Assembly (NCBI GenBank): GCA_024036415.1
Contig: JAMWET010007196.1
Location: 62,001 to 126,000 of the forward strand
Direction: 5' to 3'
DNA: 64,000 nucleotides
Origin: Prochilodus magdalenae
Lineage: Eukaryota > Chordata > Actinopteri > Characiformes > Prochilodontidae
Part shown: positions 56,984-64,000 of the stretch, piece by piece
Layout of the letters: each line of letters opens with the position of its first letter
Numbering within the stretch: position 1 is the first letter of the stretch
Notes under the pieces: model-generated
Told to the model about the DNA's origin: nothing
What the model saw: the letters and a program-made list of their open reading frames with translations, nothing else
The model's database searches: none
Translations under genes and position numbers: made by a program

Positions 56984-57654
56984 TATGCTCCTCCATCTGC
57001 TTTGCCTTTAATCAGCCACTGTAATGATAATTTTACTCGTTGCATTAGAGTCATTAAAACACGCCTAACTGGGCCGAACATTCCCCCCAGTCATCCAGAC
57101 TGCATCCATCTTCATCAGGGCCGCTGACAGGCCTGCATTAATCAAGCCGACCGCTGGGGATGACAGAGGGGAGTAATAAGACGCCAATCAATTCCTATTA
57201 GTTTTGCATTTCTCCAAGTGAAAGATGAGGCTACCGCTGCCGGACTCGCCCAACTCAGCACCTCATGGGACGAATTTGGAGCAGATCCGATTCGAGGAGG
57301 ATGTTTGATTAAGTGCTGAGAGGGAGGGGGCTCTTTCGCCACTCAGGCTGGAGTTATTTCCAAATTGCCTCTGTATTTCATTAGCAAATTCAGTCCCAGT
57401 AATTAATGCCTTCTGTCGGATGAGCTACTGTAAATGATTCCGAATCCAAATCAAACCCTGTGCCCTTTTTACAGGCTACATTCAGCAGCTAACACATATG
57501 TTATCCAGGGGTTTACAGGGCTGAGCTTTAACAGAGCTCCATGTCATTTCTCATCCAATCTTACAGAATAGCTTAAACTCACAGAGCAGGCAGATGCTCC
57601 TAAGACTGAGAACTCAACCAGAATAGCAGTGCTGCCCTCCACTGGTGAGCTGAA

Positions 57655-57655
<1 letters not shown>
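56982..57655. other. complex unique island, candidate conserved non-coding element
   Basis: High-complexity sequence with many homeodomain-core words (CTTTAATCAG, TAATGATAATTTTA, GCATTAATCA, CAGTAATTAATG, TTTCATTAGC) between GA and CT tracts. No coding frame. Conservation cannot be tested here. Confidence 0.4.
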
Positions 57656-57703
<48 letters not shown>

Positions 57704-58225
57704 GTCTCTCTCTCTCTCTCTCTCCCCCTCTCTCTCTCTCTCTTTCTCTCTCTCCCCCTCTCTCTCTCTCTCTCTATCTCGTCGACTTCTCTTTGCGTCC
57801 ATCTCTCCTTCTCTAGACTTTCTGCTCTCGATCCCCCTCTCTCTCTCTATCCTGGTTCTCTCCCCCTTCCTCTTCGAGTCTCATCTCCATGTCATCATCC
57901 TCTTACTCCGCGTGCTCTCTTCTCTCTCTACTCTTTCCCCCTCTCTCTCTCTCTCGCTCCTCTTCTTGTTGTCTTCTCGCCTCTCGTGGTTCTCTCAGCT
58001 CCCTCTCTTCCTCTCGTTAATTTACGCTAGAAAATAAAGCCCCCTCCCCGCTCTCTCGCTCGATACTCTCTATGTGTCCCCGCGCGGCCATTTCTAGGAT
58101 TGCGAGTGGCTCTCTATTATCCATCTCTCAGTGTTCCTCTCCCGCCTGACTCTTCCCTTATCCCTCCCCGTATCGACCAATTTCCTTTGCATTGGGACTT
58201 CATGATTCACTCTCTCTCCTCTCTC
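57656..58225 (+). repeat. CT-rich tract, clean then degenerate
   Basis: A clean (CT)n with GT and CCCC variants to about 57780, then an irregular pyrimidine-rich stretch. Confidence 0.9.
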
Positions 58226-58345
58226 TCTAGCATCTTATATCAATTCATATCAAATCAATCAATATAGCTTTATTGGCATGACCGTGTGTGGTACAGTATT
58301 GCCAAAGCATTACAACAATAACAATAATAGTGACAAAATAAATCT
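58226..58345 (-). repeat. possible LINE tail remnant
   Basis: CAATATAGCTTTATTGGCAT and a similar TTTGCTTTATGGACATGAC at 58583 are typical of an old retroelement 3' end in reverse. Confidence 0.45.
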
Positions 58346-58408
58346 CTCTCTCTCTCTCCCTCTCTCTGTCTCTCTCTTGCTCTCTGTCTCTCGCTCTCTC
58401 TCTCTCTG

Positions 58409-58440
<32 letters not shown>

Positions 58441-58582
58441 GCTCTCTCGCTCTCTCTCTCTCTTGCCCTCGACTCGTCATGATCTCTCTTCACTCATAGT
58501 CTCTCACTCTCATCTCTCTCTCTGTCTCTCTGGTCCTCTCTGTCAACCTCTCTTCTCTCCTCTCTCTCTCTCTCCTCTCTCA
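58346..58582 (+). repeat. CT-rich microsatellite
   Basis: (CT)n with GTCT and CGCT variants. Confidence 0.95.
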
Positions 58583-59160
58583 AGTTTGCTTTATGGACAT
58601 GACAAAAAATCCATTTGTATTGTTCAAACAAGCATGTAAGTTACAGTAAAACAACAGATAAAGAAGTATAAATTAAACAAATAACTTAGAAACAGATCAA
58701 AGAGGATTAATAAATGGAAAAACGTAGGATTAATAGATGAAAAAATGAGATATATATACACACACCATATAATATAATTAGTTATATACTATATGAGTAA
58801 CACAGTAACCATATACATATCATAAATAACATAGCATAGCACATATAATATATATACATATACACATACACATACATACACACATGCATACATATGTACA
58901 CATAACAGTGTAGCAATAATAAATAAATAAATTAATTAATTAATTAATTACATTTAAAAATAAATAAATAAATAATAATAATCATTTAACTGTTAATACG
59001 GAAGAATCTATAGATGTTTAATAATTAATAATTAATAATAGTTAAGGAGAACTAGAGAATCCTATATTACAGATATAAATATGGGTATGATGGTGGAAAC
59101 ATGTCGGTCACTCACTGCCCCCGAGTGTATGACACTCATAAGTATCTGGTTGAGGTGGGC
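58583..59160. other. AT-rich segment
   Basis: It contains TA and CA runs at 58740-58905 and (ATTA)n/(AATA)n near 58920-58980. No gene is seen. Confidence 0.5.
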
Positions 59161-59169
59161 GCTGCCGGT

Positions 59170-59303
59170 GTCTGTGTCTCTTTCTCTCTGTCTCTGTCTC
59201 TGTCGCTCTGTCGCTCTGTCGCTCTGTCGCTCTCTCTGTGTGTCTCTCTATGTCTCTGTCTCTCTGTGTCTGTGTCTGTGTCTCTCTCTCTCTCTCTCTC
59301 TCT
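59170..59303 (+). repeat. (TCTG)n/(CT)n microsatellite
   Basis: TCTG and TCGCTCTG repeats leading into pure CT. Confidence 0.95.
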
Positions 59304-60600
59304 AAGCTGGGCCAGTGTTTACTCAGATTAGATTCAGGGTTGCCAGATTTCAGGTGTGACTCAAGGCCGGTAGGAAGAGTGACGAGGGGGCCGTCAAGTA
59401 AGAATGTTACTACACCAGTTCTTTTCATCATTCATAATTTATCTTCTTATATCGACAACCACCATCACTTAGCCCACTCTCTCGACCCTGGTCCTGGAGG
59501 CACCCTGCCTTGCACATCTTAGTGAACCACCTGCTTTAACACACTCTCTGCAAATCTGGAAGCTTGTTAATGAGCTGAGAAGTTGAATCAGGTGGATTGG
59601 GAGCAGGGAAACACTGATGTAGCATACATCCATAACCTCGTACTGATACTGGCAGCAGCTAGTGGTCGCACCACTACAGATATTTTTAAAGTCGATGACA
59701 TATGACACTATAATTAATACCACAGGAGGAGGAGCTAATGCTCTGCAACAAGTGAACCCAGGACGGTGTTGCTAACCTTCAGGTAACCAGAGATACGACC
59801 CCCCAGTATTTCTCAAATTTGAATGCAGCTTAGGTGCATCCTAAGTAAGCTTGCACAGACGCTGGCCTGCAGGGGGGCTCTGGAGAGTCCATGACATTTA
59901 GACTGATAGGCTGCTATGCCTAGTCTCCAACCACACATGACTTTTTACTGTAGCCTACAACCTTGTAGAGAACAGCCTTCAGGATCTGATGTCTGAAGCT
60001 CTGTAGATCAGCTGAGAAGCCTGCAGGGGGCTAAGCCAGACTCGTCAGTATTAGAGTGTTTATGACTGCATGGCTAGGCCTGCTAAGCCGAGTAACCAAC
60101 CTGAAATCACCAGGGTCATCATTCGTTGCCTCCTATGAGGTCTACATGTTGTTAGTGTGATAATCATGTGATCAGCGACCGTTAAGGTGACATCCAGCTT
60201 AAAGCGTCATCACTGATTAGTCAACAAGTCAAGTCTGTGCAGCACCTGCTGGCAGGGACTAATCAGCCAGACGCACCGAGTCGTATCGTGCAGTCACTGG
60301 TTTTATGGATCCGTTCCTTGTTGTTACTCTGAAAAGCCTCAACAGTTTTCATTGGTTACCTCTGGCTAACTTACCTGACAGAAATGAACTGCTTTTATTT
60401 TTTATATATATATAAAATATATAAAATATATATAATATATAAAATTTTTATATATATATTAAACAGTCTACAGTATATTCTCAGTCAAATCTTACCCTTT
60501 ACTTATGTTATTTTTGTTTTATGGTTCTATGCAAATCGTCGATGTCCAAAGAAAACACGTATCTCCATTTTTGTTGATCTTTACTTTTATGCCTCATTTG
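59304..60600. other. unassigned segment
   Basis: An AT-rich, partly palindromic TATA stretch at 60400-60460. No gene is seen. Confidence 0.4.
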
Positions 60601-60609
60601 ATCACATGA

Positions 60610-60740
60610 GCTGCTCTTTACACCGTGTGTGAATTTCTTGAAGAATGGACCAACAGAAATGGCCCAAAACTGCTTGGTAAGACGTCCGGTTCCATTGACT
60701 CCCATTTAAATTAAATGAGGTTTTTGGACTCTTCTGTAAA
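60610..60740 (-). repeat. interspersed repeat, inverted copy 1
   Basis: GAATGGACCAACAGAAATGG is the reverse complement of the shared core in 61060-61110. Confidence 0.75.
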
Positions 60741-61022
60741 GTTGCCATTTTGGAGATACCTGTTTTTCTTTGGACAGCTATGATATTATAGTGCTATGGA
60801 ATGTCCCAGAGGAGGATGGATTCCCCTATTGAATTTTGATTCCCTCTTCTTGCTCCACTATGTCTGTGCTCATTAGGGGTTTGGGCCTGTTGCTTCTGTA
60901 AAGCTCTTTTGTGAGAATGCCTCCTGTAAAAAGTGCCAAAACAAACAAACTTTGCATATTACCACTGTCCAAAAGAAATTCAAATATCCCCAAAAGTGTA
61001 TCTTTACAGGATAGGGCTAAAA

Positions 61023-61140
61023 CCTCATTCACCATTAATCTAAGTCAATTTTTTTCCCAGCAATTTTGGGCCATTTCTGCTGGTCCATTCATCATGAAAC
61101 TAACATGTGGTGTAAACAGCAGCTTCTGTGTTCAATGATG
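61023..61140 (+). repeat. interspersed repeat, inverted copy 2
   Basis: CAATTTTGGGCCATTTCTGC and TGGTCCATTCATCATGAAAC match 60610-60740 in the opposite orientation, 300 bases apart. Confidence 0.75.
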
Positions 61141-61572
61141 CATAGAAAACCAGTAAAAATGGAGAAGCATGTTTTTCACTGCTGATATTTACACTCTGGC
61201 TGTATTTCAGTTGTCCAGTCAGCAGTACCAACTGTACACTGTGTAACAGACATGGCCCAAAACCTGTCTGGCCAAAAAAACAGACACATGGCAGGTCTGT
61301 GGTGAGCAGAGCAGGTAACTGCCTGCAAAAGTTTGTTTCCCATCGGACTGATGAAACCTGCTGCACAGAAGCACATACCCACAGACCTGCCAACAGTCAG
61401 TCCGAATGCAACAGGCAAAATCTCGACAGGCCTGCTGGTAAGGGTTGCCAAGTTTCTGGTTTTGGGCAGAAGACTCTGACAGCAGTTCAACCGAATTCAA
61501 CTTTATTGTTATTATACCAAAACAGGTACAGTACAGTATAACCAAACACTATAGGCTACTGCTCTAGTGCAG
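61141..61572. other. unassigned segment with a repeat tail
   Basis: Bases 61490-61560 resemble 5211-5283. Otherwise nothing is recognised. Confidence 0.4.
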
Positions 61573-61576
61573 TGTA

Positions 61577-62602
61577 GATCCTCCACAATTATTGGCACCC
61601 CTCGTTAAGAGGTGTTCCTAGGCTTCTAAAAAATTCTTTTTTCTTTTTTTTAATAATATGGACCAACAATACTTGCTGAAAGACCCAGTGACGACCCATT
61701 TTCAGCTTTGGTCTTGGTATTTCAAAGAGTTCATGATGCCATGCACCCCAACAAGGTTCCCGGATTTCGCGGATGCCTTTAGAAGAGAAACATGAGCATG
61801 AGGGGCTTTTCCGCATACTCATCATTTTTAACGCCAGCCCCACTTAAGACTGTTTGGTGCTCTGTCTTGGTCTCATCTGTAGAACAGTCCCAGCTGAAGT
61901 CCCAGTACCGCTTAGCTCCAGACATTTGCGTTTGTGTTTGTAAGTAAGAAAAGGTTTTTGTTGGCATGTAGATAGCGCCTGATGGTTGTTATGGAGACTT
62001 TATGACCCCAAGATGCTACTCTTTGATGCAGTTCTCTAACAGTCAACTTTGGAAAACTTACTTCTCTTACCATCCTCCTGCGTCCTCGTCCAGGCTTGTG
62101 TGCCACTGCTCCAGTTGTGTTGTTGATTCCTCTGACTGTAGATATGAGCAGGTGGAGGCGAGTGACTATTGTCTTGTAGCCATTGCCTGACTTATGAAGG
62201 CCCACATCTGCCTTACTTGAATGGTGTGTTCTCTCGTCTTGCCCATGTTGAAGAGTGGATACAAGAAATAGGCCTTTGTGTCACATCATATTTATACCCC
62301 AGGGAAACAGGAAGTGATGGATTACTAATTAAAGGTTCCTAGCTATTCGGATCAACTTCATAAACTATTTTAGAAAATGACAAATGCTTCAATTATATGT
62401 ATTTTCTAGGAATAGTTAGGGCTGCCATTAATTGTGGAACAGGTGACTTTATAAAAAATAATGATTTCATAGTCAGGGATTACAAAGTCTACACTTTTCT
62501 ACGATTTTCAGGGTGAGATTTTATCTCTGCAACAAAAATTGAATTTATTTAAGGCTTGCCACACATCTTAACAAGGGGTGCCAATAATTGTGGAGGGAGC
62601 TG
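61577..62602 (-). mobile_element. Tc1-like element, fifth family
   Basis: The ends CCTCCACAATTATTGGCACC (61580) and GGTGCCAATAATTGTGGAGG (62577) are inverted and TA lies outside. The minus strand starts ATGGGCAAGACGAGAGAACA and keeps an HTH region and KPGRGRRRMVREVSFPKL, then WGHKVSITTIRRYLHANKNL. It has lost much of the catalytic part, apart from a short RHWVFQQ-type trace near 61690. Length is about 1026 bases. Confidence 0.85.
61912..62249 (-). pseudogene. Tc1-like transposase, N-terminal part
   Basis: It runs from the ATG at about 62249 on the minus strand, with a frame break near 62200, and holds the bipartite DNA-binding region. No catalytic triad remains in frame. Confidence 0.7.
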
Positions 62603-63924
62603 TATATATAAGATATAAGAACACAAACGTACTAGAGCAGTAACTGTGCATTAGAATCCTACTGAGGTGCATTACTTAGCATATGCAGTAGGGTGAAATC
62701 CAGCTTAGTGTCAAGTCTACACACCGGAGAGTGCAGTATGGTGAGGTAGCCAGGTGTGCAATTAGGTATGTAGCTGTAAACTGTAGATGTACACTAGTGT
62801 ACAGTGCCGGTAGCGAGCATGGCAGCTCAGTTCAGGTAAACAGCCAAATCAGCTGAACATCTTACAGTAGGGATGTTCAGTACATAAACTGAGCTTTGAG
62901 CTGGGGCTGTCAGCCGGATGATACAGCCTGAGTGTACATATTATTATTCACTGCTGACTTAATCTACGGTTGGTGATGCTCATGGCTTGTGAGAGCAGCA
63001 CATTGTTAATGTCCACAACACGCCGGCGAAGTGATATCATCAGTCACAGGTGCTTTTAACGATGTACAGATCTGCTTCTGTACTCACTTTGCACTATATA
63101 GCACTTTAGCTCACAGGTGAATATCCCTTCTCCGTCAGGTGGGTCAAACAGCTGTTTGAGGAACTTGAGGAACTTTCACTTAGAGGTGGCTACCGAGTCC
63201 TGATTGATGCAGTCCTTGGCCAAGGCCGCAGTAGCGGTGCGTAGCAGGTGCTTGTGAGCACTTTTTTGACCTTCAGAATAAGAAATGGGACGCGTTACTG
63301 CCTCGCAGGCACCTGCTGTTGAGAACTGCTTGGTACATCAGTTGAGACAAAACCATAGAGGCTGGACAGTAGGGATACCAGGCAATCACTCACAGGCACT
63401 ACACTTTCACTGGTTTGGGGTGTGGGGCCTCTAAACCGTGGAGGCACTCATACGCGGGCATTTCTGTGGTCACGACATTAACACCACCTCGAGATATGCC
63501 TTGTGTCTGTATCAGGGAGGTGGAGGCAGATTGCAAGCGCCGAGTGTTTTTATTAGGAGTCACCCAGGAATCAGTATCGGAACAGACGGGGGCCAGAACA
63601 CAGGCAGGTATCATCAGAGACATATCCATATAAACCACAGCAGGAGTCAAAACCAAGGAACACCAGCACAGCAAGCGACGCAGATCAGGAACAGAGAGAA
63701 ACACGGCTCAGAACTCAGGAACACAGAGACTTGGCAAACAGGCAGAGCAAACAATGGGGTAGAAATGGGAGTCCTAATGAGTCCTGGATCAGCTGCAGGT
63801 GTGAGAGTGGCTGCAGTAATGCACAGGCTCCAGAGGGGGCAGTCTGTGGTTCTACAATTATAGACTGATGTCCAGCTGTTTCTCTCACTGTCCACTCTGT
63901 CCACTCTGTCCACTCCGCTCCTAC
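62603..63924. other. unassigned segment
   Basis: The 141-codon frame at 63438-63863 and its reverse have no recognisable domain. No gene is called. Confidence 0.4.
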
Positions 63925-64000
63925 GTTGCTGGTCCACCTTGTAGATGTACAGTCAATAGCTCATCCTCTGCTGCACAGTGCAGTGTTTGTCATCCTCTGG
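63925..64000. repeat. unclassified interspersed repeat, cut by window end
   Basis: CACCTTGTAGATGTACAGTC and TTTGTCATCCTCTGG match 34830-34890. Confidence 0.7.

Noticed and set aside
63438..63863. 141-codon frame near the window end
   Set aside because: No domain, no splice signals, and no codon pattern that separates it from chance.

Overview
The window looks like a piece of a teleost fish chromosome. Evidence: one vertebrate-type split gene with GT-AG introns, many degenerate Tc1/mariner transposons of the kinds common in fish, tRNA-derived SINEs, fish-type LINE remnants and large amounts of satellite DNA. An otophysan (characin or catfish relative) would fit the repeat content, but that is inference. 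There is no sign of bacterial, plasmid or viral gene organisation.

Region 1 (1-23.5 kb) is almost entirely one gene on the + strand, wscd1. It encodes a Golgi type II membrane protein with two WSC domains and a C-terminal sulfotransferase domain. All eight coding exons could be placed. Their phases join without conflict, giving 1677 coding bases, or 558 residues plus stop. The 5' non-coding exon(s) and promoter lie upstream of the window; a likely splice acceptor for the first coding exon is at 1164-1165. The introns hold transposon remnants: two Passport-like Tc1 copies with complementary deletions, several copies of a second Tc1-like family, two HTH-only deletion derivatives of a third family (one in the 5' flank, one in intron 6), a 5'-truncated L1 with a perfect 15-bp target duplication, SINEs and microsatellites.

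Region 2 (23.5-64 kb) holds no protein gene that I can support. It is dominated by tandem arrays: a 27-bp minisatellite of about 4 kb (25.4-29.4 kb), a CA microsatellite, a 42-bp minisatellite (30.5-31.5 kb), a 9-bp G/T minisatellite (36.9-37.7 kb) and a second, unrelated 27-bp minisatellite of about 3.5 kb (44.0-47.5 kb) with a PvuII-type site in most units. All of these unit lengths are multiples of three, so they produce long open frames that are not genes. Between them lie Tc1 remnants, LINE fragments, SINEs, long GT, GA, CT and AAT tracts, and stretches of unique sequence, a few of which look like conserved non-coding DNA. One GC-rich stretch at 47.6-47.9 kb could be a first exon of an unidentified gene.

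No new multi-gene system was found. The most unusual signals are structural: short perfect palindromes inside shortened Tc1 copies, paired transposon copies with complementary deletions, retained DNA-binding-domain-only reading frames, and minisatellites that appear to have grown inside or from an interspersed repeat.
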